This document shows positions 9,139 through 18,103 of a stretch of 64,000 nucleotides of DNA, one piece after another. The translations under genes and the position numbers were made by a program. Position 1 is the first letter of the stretch; each line of letters starts with the position of its first letter. The stretch is from NCBI RefSeq assembly GCF_030694085.1, contig NZ_JAUXZE010000071.1, positions 122,727 to 186,726 of the forward strand. Direction: 5' to 3'. Below the pieces are notes generated by a model that searched no databases, was not told where the DNA came from, and saw only the letters and a list, made by a program, of their open reading frames with translations. The DNA comes from Tabrizicola sp. (GTDB lineage: Bacteria > Pseudomonadota > Alphaproteobacteria > Rhodobacterales > Rhodobacteraceae).

Positions 9139-10701
9139 TCACTCTGGCGACCAGGGTTCAGGTGCTGTGCCGGGGCGCAGGATCTGAAAGCTCTGGGCGG
9201 GAAGGATCTGCCAGTCGCCCTGGGTCCCGTCTGGCCACAGGACCCGCATTTCCGCCGTTTCCAGCCCAGCCAGTCCGAAATGCAGCCAACCGACCGAGCC
9301 CGAGAGATGCCCCCCGCCCGAGGTGATCTCGTGCCGTTCGACCTTGTCGCCGCGCCGGATCTCGATGACGGCGCCGATGGCGTCACGATTGGGGCCGTCC
9401 TGCCGCAGGCGGACCTGCACCCAGCGACCGTCCAGCGCGCCGGTCTGCCGCAAAAGCTGTGCGGTCTCCCACCGGTTCACCACCGCCAGGTCCAGAAGGC
9501 CGTCCAGGTTGAAGTCCACAATCTGAGCCCCCCGGGCGACCCCGAAGCTGGCAACTCCCGCGCGGTCGCCGACTTCCACAAACACCCCGTCCGGCTGGCC
9601 CAAAAGCAGGTTGTTTGGGTCCTTCTGGGCAAAGTCGGGCATCTTCGCCACGTTTCCCTTGGCGACAAAGAGGTCCAGAAGCCCATCATTGTTGACGTCT
9701 GCGAATTGCGGATGCCACGCTGTCGAAGGTCTTAGGTCCCCCCCGGTATAGGGCCGATGCGCAGTGATGCCGGACTTGAAGGCGATGTCGGCAAAGTCGG
9801 GCTTGCCGCTGGCGGGGTCCTTCAGCACCTGCAACTTGTTGTCGGCCATCGAGGTCAGATAGTAATCCGGGTAGCCGTCCATATTCACATCGGCCGAGGC
9901 GATCCCCATCCCCCAGATGCGCAGCCGTTTCCAGCCGTCGTCGGCCTCGGTGTAAAGCCGGGGCGGCTGGCCGGCCTCGAGGTGCCACATCTGTTCCTGC
10001 CCGCCCTTGTAGTATTCCCGGTCGTTCGAGACCCGCAAGGATGGGTGGCCCGAGCGGTTCCAGTCGGTGAACAGCATCGACAGGGCGCAATGCGACGGGG
10101 TCAGCGGGATCGGCGGGGCGAAACGCTGACCCTCCGGGCGATGCAGCCAGTTGTCGGTGCAGGAGCCCCAGGGAAAGGCCTCTTCCTTGCGGTCGACATA
10201 GTTGCCGATGGCAAGTGTCGGCCAGGTCTGCCCCCGTTCCCAGATCGCCGCAAAGGCCGTCGACCAGGCGTCGCCGCCATCGAAGCCCCAGGCCTGGCTT
10301 GTATCCTGGAACCGGCAGTCGCCCAGGCCCCGCAGCAGCCGGTTTTCGCCCAGGCGCAGGACCACCAAGTCCAGCACGCCGTCGCTGTCGATGTCCAGCG
10401 GGTAGGCACCCAGGACTGCATCCAGCGACACGGAATCCGTCTTCATGAAGGCCAGTGCCCCGCCTTGCGGGCTGCGGTTGAGGTAGAGGGCCGATGGCCC
10501 GGCTCCGCCCGACAGGAACAGCTCGGGGAAGCCATCGCCGGAACAGTCGAAGGTCGCGACCCCGCCGCCGACCATGTAGTCCCAGTCGCCCTCGAAAACG
10601 GTGTCGATCCCGGCGCTGACGGTTTCTTCGGTAAAGGTCGGGACGACCGGTTCGGCCAGGACGGGGGCTGCCAGAGCCAGCGTGAGAACAAGCGCGCGCA
10701 T
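9139..10701 (-). CDS. Exported CRTAC1/UnbV-type FG-GAP repeat protein
   Basis: 520 residues with a signal peptide (MRALVLTLALAAPVLA). Several FG-GAP/VCBS-like repeats with calcium-binding loops follow (DCSGDGFPE, DIDSDGVLD, DVNMDGYPD, DVNNDGLLD, DFNLDGLLD), forming a predicted beta-propeller. The C-terminus is an ASPIC/UnbV domain (NRDAIGAVIEIRRG to VLWPDGT). The family is extracytoplasmic and usually thought to bind ligands or surfaces; no enzyme activity is evident. Its ATG overlaps the TGA of the upstream haloperoxidase gene by one base (TGATG), so the two are coupled and probably act together outside the cytoplasm. Confidence 0.88.
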   Translation of the reverse strand: MRALVLTLALAAPVLAEPVVPTFTEETVSAGIDTVFEGDWDYMVGGGVATFDCSGDGFPELFLSGGAGPSALYLNRSPQGGALAFMKTDSVSLDAVLGAYPLDIDSDGVLDLVVLRLGENRLLRGLGDCRFQDTSQAWGFDGGDAWSTAFAAIWERGQTWPTLAIGNYVDRKEEAFPWGSCTDNWLHRPEGQRFAPPIPLTPSHCALSMLFTDWNRSGHPSLRVSNDREYYKGGQEQMWHLEAGQPPRLYTEADDGWKRLRIWGMGIASADVNMDGYPDYYLTSMADNKLQVLKDPASGKPDFADIAFKSGITAHRPYTGGDLRPSTAWHPQFADVNNDGLLDLFVAKGNVAKMPDFAQKDPNNLLLGQPDGVFVEVGDRAGVASFGVARGAQIVDFNLDGLLDLAVVNRWETAQLLRQTGALDGRWVQVRLRQDGPNRDAIGAVIEIRRGDKVERHEITSGGGHLSGSVGWLHFGLAGLETAEMRVLWPDGTQGDWQILPAQSFQILRPGTAPEPWSPE

Positions 10702-12020
10702 CAGGCTTCGGTCTTCAGCGCCGCGGCGTAGGCGCCGACGGCGCGGCCCTGCTCCAGGCCGCGTTCGTTGCCGAAGCGGAAGTGGATGCCCCCGTAAAGC
10801 CGTGAGATCGCCGCTTCCTCTGCCGCCGCCGCGAAGGAAGGAAAGCTGCGGACGGGCAACCCCTCATCCACATGCGTCTCGTCGTCAAAGCCGAAATCGG
10901 GCCCGAAGATCGCGCTTAGAACCGTTGACGCAGCACCGGACTGGGTCGAATGGCCCGAGGTGTATTCGGGGAAGGGCGGGGTGATCAGCAGCGGCTCCCA
11001 CGCCGGGTCGATGTGGCGCTTGATGTAGGTGACGGGCCGCAGGAGGTTGTATCTGAACTTCGTCGACCAGCACGAGATGAAGGCATCCGCCTGCGCCACG
11101 CCCAGCTTGGCGAGCGCCGCAGAGATGACCTCGACCGGCAGCGCGTCGCGGTCGGCGATCTGCAAGACGATGGCGATCCAGTGCCCGGCAGGGGTCGGCG
11201 TCAGCATGGGATCGTCCGACCAGAACCGGGCGACCAGCTTCTGTTCGTCGGTCAGGGCGCGGGCCGTGTGGTAGACCTCCAGCGCGGCGGCATGGAAGTC
11301 GGACCCCGGCGCCTCATCATAGGCGGGATGTGGGGGCGCGTCGCAGGTATCGGCGGCAGGCAGGGCGAAGGGACGGTTTTGCGCCCACTGTGGCAGCAGG
11401 GGGGCCTGTTGCAGCCGGATCAGGTTCGTCGGGACCCAGTCCTGCGGGCGGGTGCCGGGAGTATACTCCATCGGGAAGCCCATGTTCACGATCTCGGCGC
11501 CGCCATCGGTTGCGGCCCAGGCAAGGATATGGGCGGCCACGGATTGACCGGCGGCCACGCTGCGCGCCACCACGTCGAGGGCGATGCCATCGCTGGCCGT
11601 CTCGCCCATCTTACGCGCCATCGCCTCCATCGCGCGCTGACCCGTGGGGCCGGTGTTCGAGAAAAGGTTGGTGACAGCGGCGACAAGGGCGGCGTGCAGG
11701 ACGCACGGCTCGTCATGCTCACCTGTCGCGCGAGGGGGAAGGGGGGAAAGGTCGGTCAACTGTCCGGCCAGGCTGCGCAGGGCAGGGTTGCCGGTCGCCA
11801 GCGCCTCATGCGCGGTGATGCCGATATAGGCAAAGGCGCGGGCGGCGACGGGGGGCACATAGGTCGCGGTATGGCGCACCAGTTCCAGGATCAGCTTGTG
11901 CCACATCAGCAGCACATCCCGCGAGACGTCGGCGCGGTTCGCGGCACGGGCGGGCTGGAAGCTCAGCGCGAACGGCGCGGCAACGGTGAACCCAAGGACC
12001 TGGCGGCGGTGGAATGGCAT
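10701..12020 (-). CDS. Exported vanadium-dependent haloperoxidase-like protein (PAP2 fold)
   Basis: 439 residues. The N-terminus MPFHRRQVLGFTVAAPFALS is a likely Tat signal with cleavage near ARA. The three vanadate/phosphate motifs are visible: K-x6-R-P in KFRYNLLRP, TSGH in place of PSGH, and SR-x5-H in SRLYGGIH. The acidic residue expected four positions after that histidine is Gly (HFRFG). The start at 12020 follows GGGAGG; a longer frame exists but lacks support. Known relatives oxidise halides with H2O2; activity here is unproven and a phosphatase-like role is possible. Coupled to the CRTAC1 gene and 58 bases after an FAD oxidase gene. Confidence 0.85.
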   Translation of the reverse strand: MPFHRRQVLGFTVAAPFALSFQPARAANRADVSRDVLLMWHKLILELVRHTATYVPPVAARAFAYIGITAHEALATGNPALRSLAGQLTDLSPLPPRATGEHDEPCVLHAALVAAVTNLFSNTGPTGQRAMEAMARKMGETASDGIALDVVARSVAAGQSVAAHILAWAATDGGAEIVNMGFPMEYTPGTRPQDWVPTNLIRLQQAPLLPQWAQNRPFALPAADTCDAPPHPAYDEAPGSDFHAAALEVYHTARALTDEQKLVARFWSDDPMLTPTPAGHWIAIVLQIADRDALPVEVISAALAKLGVAQADAFISCWSTKFRYNLLRPVTYIKRHIDPAWEPLLITPPFPEYTSGHSTQSGAASTVLSAIFGPDFGFDDETHVDEGLPVRSFPSFAAAAEEAAISRLYGGIHFRFGNERGLEQGRAVGAYAAALKTEA

Positions 12021-12078
12021 GTCGTCCTCCCGGAATGACCGCGTTTCTGTCACGCGCCAACAGGTGAGGCAAATCCTT

Positions 12079-13452
12079 TCAGTGCCGTCCCATCAGCCAG
12101 TTCCCCACCGCGGCCAGCTTCGACGGACCCGCGCCGGGCCGGTCCTCGCGCCGGTCGGCGGCGTTCAGCAGCGCATACATGCCGTGGACACCCAGCCAGC
12201 GGATCGGCTCGGGCTCCCAGTCCTTGACCCGTCGATTGACCCAGGGCAGGTGGACCAGGTCGGTGTCGCGGGCGAGTGTCAGGTCGGCAAGCGTCCGCCC
12301 CGCAAGGTTCGAGGTCGACACACCGACGCCCACATAGCCCCCCGCCCAGCCAAGGCCGGTGACCGGATCAAGGCCCACGGTCGCGCACCAGTCGCGCGGC
12401 ACGCCCAGGACGCCGCACCAGGCATGGTCGATCTTCGCCTGCCGTGCCGCCGGGAAATGTCTGTGCAGGATTGCTGTCAGCCGCCGGATCGTCTCGGGGT
12501 CGGGCGCGCCGTTCGTGTCGAGACTGGAGCCAAAGCGGTAAGGCACCCCCCGCGCGCCGACCGTGATCCGCCCCTCGCGCGTGCGCTGGCAATAGCAGTA
12601 GGCATTGGCGAAATCCCCAAGGATTTCATGACCCTGCCAGCCGATCTGGTCCCAGACTTCGGGCGGCAGCGGCTCGGTCGCGATCTGGGCCGAGTTCAAG
12701 GGCAGCCATTCCCGCATGCGGCCAGGCAGCCCAGCCGTGAACCCTTCGGTGCAGCGCAGGATCACCGGGGCCTGCACCGTGCCGTAGTCGGTCGTCACCA
12801 CCCCAGGCTCATACCCCGTGACCGTCGTCCCCTCGACGATCCGCACCCCCAGCCGTTCCACCGCCTTTGCGAGGCCCCGCACCAGCTTGGCCGGCTGGAT
12901 GCGCGCGACATTGGTCACCACCATCGCCCCCAGCGCGCCGGGGATGCGGATGCGGTCGGCAAGGTCGGCTGCGGACATCTCGAAGACCCGGCCCTCCTCG
13001 CCCCAGAAGCGCCGATGCCGGACCTCGGCCTGCATCCGCCCGACCTGCGCGGGCTTGGTCGCCACCATCAGCTCATCGGTGCGGTGGATGTCGGCCTCGA
13101 TCCCCTCGGCCTTGGCCACGCGGATCACCTCGTCCACGGTGCCGTTCATCGCTTCGACCATGGCCCGGACGCTGTGTTCCGACGAGGTTTCCAGATAGCG
13201 CGCGTGGTTCCAGGCAAAGCCGCCCGTCAGCCAGCCGCCGTTGCGGCCCGAGGCGCCAAAGCCCGCAAAGTCCTTCTCGATCACCAGCACGTCCAGCGCG
13301 GGTTGCGCCTTTTTCAGGTAATAGGCCGTCCAGAGCCCGGTATAGCCCGCGCCAATGATCGCCACGTCGGCCGTGACATCTCCGGCCAGCGCCGCCCTGC
13401 GGTAGGGCAGACCTATGTCGGCATACCAGAACGAGACGTCTCCGATCCGCAT
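12079..13452 (-). CDS. FAD-dependent amine oxidase-like oxidoreductase (DAO family)
   Basis: 457 residues, cytosolic. The Rossmann dinucleotide motif is in VAIIGAGYTGLWTAYYL and the FAD-binding continuation in FGASGRNGGW. The fold and GRNGGW motif resemble the gamma-glutamylputrescine oxidase/glycine oxidase group, which deaminates amines or amino acids and releases H2O2. Start at 13452 is preceded by AGGGGGAA; upstream in-frame codons lack a ribosome site. It is the first gene of a probable operon with the haloperoxidase and CRTAC1 genes, and is divergent from a dimethylformamidase-like gene. Substrate unknown. Confidence 0.87.
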   Translation of the reverse strand: MRIGDVSFWYADIGLPYRRAALAGDVTADVAIIGAGYTGLWTAYYLKKAQPALDVLVIEKDFAGFGASGRNGGWLTGGFAWNHARYLETSSEHSVRAMVEAMNGTVDEVIRVAKAEGIEADIHRTDELMVATKPAQVGRMQAEVRHRRFWGEEGRVFEMSAADLADRIRIPGALGAMVVTNVARIQPAKLVRGLAKAVERLGVRIVEGTTVTGYEPGVVTTDYGTVQAPVILRCTEGFTAGLPGRMREWLPLNSAQIATEPLPPEVWDQIGWQGHEILGDFANAYCYCQRTREGRITVGARGVPYRFGSSLDTNGAPDPETIRRLTAILHRHFPAARQAKIDHAWCGVLGVPRDWCATVGLDPVTGLGWAGGYVGVGVSTSNLAGRTLADLTLARDTDLVHLPWVNRRVKDWEPEPIRWLGVHGMYALLNAADRREDRPGAGPSKLAAVGNWLMGRH

Positions 13453-13538
13453 GGTTCCCCCTGTTTTCGGGCCAAAGGGCCACAGCCCCGGCCTCATTTC
13501 AAGGCAAATGGGCGTTGCCTTCGCCCCACGGCCCGCCG

Positions 13539-15158
13539 ATGCTGCCCGAAAACCACGGGGGGTGGGTCATGCAGGGCTTCTTCGTCACCGGGCCTTACGA
13601 TGATGGCGATCCGGTCACCGGGCACTACTACGAGGTCGCCTCGTCCGATCCCGCACGCCCGCAGGTCTGGGGCTATAGCGGGGCGATTTCCTACCGACCG
13701 GGTGAGGTGTTGCGGCTGCACACGATGTCCAGCGCAGCCGAGGCGCGGCTAACCATTACCCGCGACGGTTTGACCCCGTTCACTGTCCTGCAGACGACCA
13801 TTCCCACCCGTTTCGCCCCGACACCGCCCGACTGTTCGGTCACCGGCTGCGGCTGGCCCGTCGCCTTCGAGACCGTGATCCCGCAGGACTGGCCGACTGG
13901 CGTCTACACGGTAACGCTGGAAATTGACGGCCATTCCTCACAGGGCATGTTCGTCCTGAAGCCCGCCCAGCCCGCCGCAAAACTGGCTCTGATCCTCGCC
14001 ACCGGGACCTGGTGCGCCTACAATGACTGGGGCGGGTCGAACCATTACCAGGGCCTGACCGGCCCGACGGGCGGCGACTTTGCCCCCGAAGTCAGCCTTC
14101 TGCGGCCCTGGGCCACCGGCTTCGTCCGCTGGCCGGTCGACGCGCCCCGCATCCCGCACGCCTCGCCGCTGCTGTCGCGTCCACGCTATCCGCACATGGA
14201 CTACGCCCGCGCGCATGGCATCTCGAAGAAATACGCCTCCTCGGGCTGGGCGGCATTTGAACGGTCCTTTGCGCTTTGGGCGGAAGAGCAGGGGATCGCG
14301 CTGGACTATGTCACCCAGCATGACCTCCACGCCGACCCTGGCTTGCTGACCGCCTACCCCCGCGCGGTGATCGTCGGGCACGACGAATACTGGACCTGGG
14401 AGATGCGCGACCATCTGGATGCCTGGATCGACCGGGGCGGCCAGTTGGCGCGGTTCGGGGGCAACTTCTTCTGGCAGACCCGGCTGTCGGACGACCTGAC
14501 CACCCAGACCTGCTACAAGACCCGCGCCGAGGCCGAGGACCCGCTGGGCGCGACCGACCGCCTGACAAGCTACTGGGACCATCCCCGCGCCCGGCGCCCC
14601 GCCGTGGCGACGATGGGCCTGACCGGCAGCATGGGCGTCTATGCCGGATGGAGCCGCTGCGCCGCCCATGGGTCGGGCGGCTTCACGGTCTACCGGCCCG
14701 ACCACTGGTCGCTGCAAGGCACCGGCCTTGGCTATGGCGACGTGCTGGGCGCGGCCTCGAAGATCTTCGGCTATGAGGTCGACGGGATCGACTACGAGAT
14801 CCGCAAGGGCCTGCCTTTTCCGGCGGCCGACACCGGGCTGCAGGGGGACCTGACCATCGTCGCCCTTTCGCCCGCAACGACGCTGGCCCACCACACCGGG
14901 CGGCATGACATGGACTATTTCATCGGCACGCTGGACGCCGAAGAGGTGGCGCAGACGATCTACGGCACGGTCACGCCCGAAACCCTGGGCCTGGCCAGTC
15001 GGGGCAATGGCTGCATGGCCGACTACCGGCGCGGCCGGGGCGCGGTGTTCAATGCCGGGTCCTGCGAATGGGTGGCCGGGCTGATCGCCCGCGAACGCCC
15101 GGTCGAGGTGGTGACGCGGAACATCCTGCTTGGGGCTTGGGGGCCGGGGGCGACTTGA
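13539..15158 (+). CDS. N,N-dimethylformamidase large subunit-like protein
   Basis: About 539 residues. Several stretches are typical of the DMFase beta-subunit family: WCAYNDWGGSNHYQGLTG, the GHDEYW segment followed by RDHLDAWIDRGGQL, and FGGNFFWQTRLS. Known DMFase beta uses a mononuclear iron held by Tyr and Glu to hydrolyse small amides. This protein is shorter than the characterised subunit (about 760 residues) and no small alpha-subunit gene is adjacent. Most uncharacterised relatives have unknown substrates. The start is uncertain: 13539 or 13569, the latter after a G-rich stretch. It diverges from the FAD oxidase gene. Confidence 0.78.
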   Translation: MLPENHGGWVMQGFFVTGPYDDGDPVTGHYYEVASSDPARPQVWGYSGAISYRPGEVLRLHTMSSAAEARLTITRDGLTPFTVLQTTIPTRFAPTPPDCSVTGCGWPVAFETVIPQDWPTGVYTVTLEIDGHSSQGMFVLKPAQPAAKLALILATGTWCAYNDWGGSNHYQGLTGPTGGDFAPEVSLLRPWATGFVRWPVDAPRIPHASPLLSRPRYPHMDYARAHGISKKYASSGWAAFERSFALWAEEQGIALDYVTQHDLHADPGLLTAYPRAVIVGHDEYWTWEMRDHLDAWIDRGGQLARFGGNFFWQTRLSDDLTTQTCYKTRAEAEDPLGATDRLTSYWDHPRARRPAVATMGLTGSMGVYAGWSRCAAHGSGGFTVYRPDHWSLQGTGLGYGDVLGAASKIFGYEVDGIDYEIRKGLPFPAADTGLQGDLTIVALSPATTLAHHTGRHDMDYFIGTLDAEEVAQTIYGTVTPETLGLASRGNGCMADYRRGRGAVFNAGSCEWVAGLIARERPVEVVTRNILLGAWGPGAT

Positions 15159-15203
15159 CCAAACCCCTTTTCGCCGCGCGCCCCATCGGCTAGGCGTAAC
15201 CCC

Positions 15204-15818
15204 ATGTTGAGCCTTTCGAACCTTGCGGTGGCCCGGGGCGGCGTCACGGTGCTGCGCGGCCTGACGCTGTCGGTCGCCACAGGCCAGGCGCTGATCCTGC
15301 GCGGGCCGAATGGGTCGGGCAAGACCACGCTTCTGCGCACGCTGGCCGGCTTGCAACCCCCGGCCGAGGGCACCTACGACCTGCCCCCCGACAGCGTCGC
15401 CTATGCCGCCCATGCCGACGGGCTGAAAACGACGCTGACCGTCACCGAGAACCTGAGCTTCTGGTCGCGTATTTATGGCGGACCGGGCATCGACAATGCG
15501 CTGACCGCGCTGAACCTGACCGGCCTGACCCGCCGCCGCGCCGGAGAGCTGTCCGCCGGCCAGAAACGCCGCCTTGGGCTTGCGCGCCTGCTGGTCACGG
15601 GCCGCCCGGTCTGGCTTCTGGACGAACCCACCGTCAGCCTTGACGTGGCCTCGGTCGCGCTGTTCGCCGATATCCTGCGTGGGCATCTGGCCGGGGGCGG
15701 CCTTGCCGTCATTGCCACCCATGTCGACCTTGGCCTGCCCGAGGCGACGGTCCTGGACCTAGAGCCCCACCGCGCGAGGGTAATCCAGAGCACCGGCTTT
15801 GATGAGGCTTTCGCATGA
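15204..15818 (+). CDS. ccmA: Heme exporter ATP-binding protein CcmA
   Basis: 204 residues. Walker [10 protein letters not shown] (about 34-42), signature [14 protein letters not shown], Walker [12 protein letters not shown]. CcmA with CcmB powers release of holo-CcmE from the CcmC-heme complex in System I cytochrome c maturation at the inner membrane. The length fits the family. First gene of ccmABCDG; its stop overlaps the ccmB start. ccmE, ccmF and ccmH are not in the window. Confidence 0.96.
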   Translation: MLSLSNLAVARGGVTVLRGLTLSVATGQALILRGPNGSGKTTLLRTLAGLQPPAEGTYDLPPDSVAYAAHADGLKTTLTVTENLSFWSRIYGGPGIDNALTALNLTGLTRRRAGELSAGQKRRLGLARLLVTGRPVWLLDEPTVSLDVASVALFADILRGHLAGGGLAVIATHVDLGLPEATVLDLEPHRARVIQSTGFDEAFA

Positions 15819-16471
15819 AGGCGCTCCTCCTCCGCGACTTGGCGCTTGCCTTCCGTTCGGGCGGGGGGTTCGGGCTGGGGCTCGCCTTCTTCTTCCTCCT
15901 CTCCGTCCTTGTCCCGCTGGGCGTCGGGCCGGAAGGCGGCACGCTTGGCCGCATCGCCCCCGGCATCCTTTGGGTTGGCGCGCTGCTGGCCTGCCTTCTG
16001 TCGCTGGACCGCATCTTTGCCTTGGACCACGAGGACGGCTCGCTTGACCTTCTGGCCACCGCGCCGATCCCGCTGGAGGCAGTGGTGGCGGTGAAGGCGC
16101 TGGCGCACTGGCTGGTCACCGGCCTGCCCCTGACCCTGATCGCCCCGGGCCTGGCGGTGTTCCTGAACCTGCCGGCGGGGGGATACGGCTGGCTGGTGCT
16201 TAGCCTGTTGCTGGGGACCCCCGCCCTGTCGGTGATCGGGGCCTTTGGCGCGGCGATCACTGTGGGCCTCAGGCGGGGCGGGCTCCTCCTCAGCCTTCTG
16301 GTCCTGCCGCTTTACGTGCCCACCCTGATCTTCGGGGGCGAGGTGGTGCGGCGCGGGGCGGAGGGCATGGCGCTGGCGACCCCGCTGGCGCTGCTGGCTG
16401 CGATCAGCCTTGGCGCGGCGGCGCTGCTTCCCTTCGCGGCCGCAAGTGCGATCCGCGTCAATTTGCGCTAG
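15815..16471 (+). CDS. ccmB: Heme exporter membrane subunit CcmB
   Basis: 218 residues with six hydrophobic segments, the usual size and layout of CcmB, the permease partner of CcmA. The N-terminus [18 protein letters not shown] and the first loop match the family. ATG overlaps the ccmA stop by four bases (ATGA). A 55-base gap precedes ccmC. Confidence 0.95.
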   Translation: MKALLLRDLALAFRSGGGFGLGLAFFFLLSVLVPLGVGPEGGTLGRIAPGILWVGALLACLLSLDRIFALDHEDGSLDLLATAPIPLEAVVAVKALAHWLVTGLPLTLIAPGLAVFLNLPAGGYGWLVLSLLLGTPALSVIGAFGAAITVGLRRGGLLLSLLVLPLYVPTLIFGGEVVRRGAEGMALATPLALLAAISLGAAALLPFAAASAIRVNLR

Positions 16472-16526
16472 CGTCTCGCGCGATGGTGTGTTGAGCGGAA
16501 ACCACGGACAGGATAGGCGAGGCCCC

Positions 16527-17255
16527 ATGTCGATCTGGGAATATGCGAACCCGAAGAAGTTCATGCAGACCTCGGCCTGGGCCTTGCCCTGGGCGGTGGG
16601 GCTGACCGTGATCCTCTTGGTCACGGGCCTTGTCTGGGGCTTCTTCTTCACGCCGGACGATTACAAGCAGGGGTCCACGGTCAAGATCATCTACCTGCAT
16701 GTCCCGTCCGCGATGATGGCGATCAATGCCTGGGTGATGATGCTGGTCACGTCCCTCATCTGGATCATCCGCCGCCACCATGTGTCGGCGCTGGCCGCCA
16801 AGGCCGCAGCACCTGTCGGGCTGACCTTCACCCTGATCGCGCTTGTCACCGGGGCGCTTTGGGGCCAGCCGATGTGGGGCACCTGGTGGGCCTGGGACCC
16901 GCGGCTGACCTCGTTCCTGATCCTGACGCTGTTCTATTGCGGCTACATGGCGCTCTGGGCTGCGGTCGAGGACCCGGACACGGCGGCCGACCTGACCTCG
17001 ATCCTGTGCCTGGTGGGCTCGGTCTTCGCGCTTTTGTCGCGCTATGCGGTGAATTTCTGGAACCAGGGGCTGCATCAGGGGGCCTCGCTGTCGCTGGACA
17101 AGGAAGAGAACGTTTCGGACGTGTTCTGGCTGCCGCTGCTGGTCTGCATCGCGGGGTTCGTCCTTCTGTTCGTTACGATGGTACTGCTGCGGACCCGGAC
17201 CGAGATCCGGGCGCGGCGGCTGAAGGCGCTACTGGCGCGGGAGAGGGTGGCATGA
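16527..17255 (+). CDS. ccmC: Heme chaperone CcmC
   Basis: 242 residues and six transmembrane helices. The periplasmic tryptophan-rich motif GTWWAWDPRLTS, which holds heme in CcmC, is present, flanked by histidines (YLHVPSAM upstream, NQGLHQGAS downstream) that act as axial ligands in the family. CcmC loads heme onto CcmE. The ATG at 16527 after AGGCGAGG gives the normal length; the reading frame is open further upstream but that part overlaps ccmB. Its stop overlaps the ccmD start. Confidence 0.96.
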   Translation: MSIWEYANPKKFMQTSAWALPWAVGLTVILLVTGLVWGFFFTPDDYKQGSTVKIIYLHVPSAMMAINAWVMMLVTSLIWIIRRHHVSALAAKAAAPVGLTFTLIALVTGALWGQPMWGTWWAWDPRLTSFLILTLFYCGYMALWAAVEDPDTAADLTSILCLVGSVFALLSRYAVNFWNQGLHQGASLSLDKEENVSDVFWLPLLVCIAGFVLLFVTMVLLRTRTEIRARRLKALLARERVA

Positions 17256-17413
17256 TGCCGGATCTGGGGAAATACGCCGTCGCGGTGCTGGGGTCCTACG
17301 TGGCGACGGCGGTGCTGATCGCAGCACTGGTGGGGCTGACGCTGTGGCAGTCGGCCCGGATGAAACGCGCGCTGGCCGAGGTCGAGGCGCGGCAGGGGAA
17401 GTCCGATGGCTAG
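17252..17413 (+). CDS. ccmD: Heme exporter small membrane protein CcmD
   Basis: A 53-residue protein with one transmembrane helix (about 8-32) and a charged, basic-to-acidic cytoplasmic tail, exactly the size and build of CcmD, which stabilises the CcmABC-CcmE complex. The ATG overlaps the ccmC stop (ATGA); a second ATG follows directly. The end overlaps ccmG by eight bases. Position in the cluster makes the call secure despite low sequence information. Confidence 0.92.
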   Translation: MMPDLGKYAVAVLGSYVATAVLIAALVGLTLWQSARMKRALAEVEARQGKSDG

Positions 17414-17945
17414 ATGGCTCATGGTGCTGCCCCCGGTCCTGTTCGCCGGGCTGGCGGGGCTGTTCTACGCGGGGATGTACCGCGACAATCCAGGAGAGTT
17501 GCAGTCGGTCTTCGTGGGCCGTCCCGCGCCGGTGCTGCCGACGACGGTGCTGCCGGGCATCCCGGGCGTGACCGATGCGGACCTGCGGACCGGCGAGGTG
17601 ACGGTGGTCAACTTCTGGGCCACCTGGTGCCCGCCCTGCCGGGCCGAGCATCCGCAGCTGCTGGCGATGGCGGCGGACGGGGTGCGGGTGGCGGGCGTCA
17701 ACATCATGGACGACGACGCGAAGGCGGTCGCCTACCTGGCCGAGGAGGGGAACCCCTTCATCGGCGTCGCGACCGATCCGAACGGGCGCAACCGGGTGGA
17801 ATGGGGCGTCACCGCGCCGCCCGAGACCTTCATCGTCGGAGGCGACGGGACTGTCCTGTTCCGTTTCGTGGGACCCCTGATCGGGACCGACTACGAGACC
17901 CGCTTCCTGCCGGAACTGACGAAGGCGCTGGCCGGCGAAGGGTAG
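17406..17945 (+). CDS. ccmG: Cytochrome c biogenesis thioredoxin CcmG/DsbE
   Basis: 179 residues: an N-terminal signal anchor (about 4-24), then a periplasmic thioredoxin domain with WCPPC (Cys75, Cys78), the CcmG active site, and the cis-Pro region AVTAPPETF-like near VTAPPETFIV. It reduces the apocytochrome CXXCH thiols before heme attachment. Last gene of ccmABCDG. A palindromic repeat (18029-18071) lies in the 158 bases before the convergent regulator gene. Confidence 0.95.
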   Translation: MARWLMVLPPVLFAGLAGLFYAGMYRDNPGELQSVFVGRPAPVLPTTVLPGIPGVTDADLRTGEVTVVNFWATWCPPCRAEHPQLLAMAADGVRVAGVNIMDDDAKAVAYLAEEGNPFIGVATDPNGRNRVEWGVTAPPETFIVGGDGTVLFRFVGPLIGTDYETRFLPELTKALAGEG

Positions 17946-18028
17946 GTGTCCACGGTGGACATTCCCTGGGACGACAATGATTTCAATGATTTGCTTGTGA
18001 GCGTTCAGACTTTCCTAACCTGTGCGGG

Positions 18029-18071
18029 AGGGTGGGCCAACCCGCGCGAAGAGCGCGGAACGGCCCACCCT
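18029..18071. repeat. Dispersed palindromic repeat, GTAGGGTGGG family, copy 1
   Basis: AGGGTGGGCC at 18029-18038 pairs with GGCCCACCCT at 18062-18071, with an inner pair CCGCGC/GCGCGG. It lies between the convergent ends of ccmG and the HxlR gene. Near-identical outer arms occur at 23112, 36160 and 39835. It could also act as a two-way terminator. Confidence 0.8.
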
Positions 18072-18103
18072 ACGCCTGCGCCCGACGCCGGAACGAGGAC
18101 GCC

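Noticed and set aside
8840..9187. Small plus-strand frames in the 8.7-9.2 kb gap
   Set aside because: They have no ribosome sites or family resemblance and run into the 3' end of the CRTAC1 gene.
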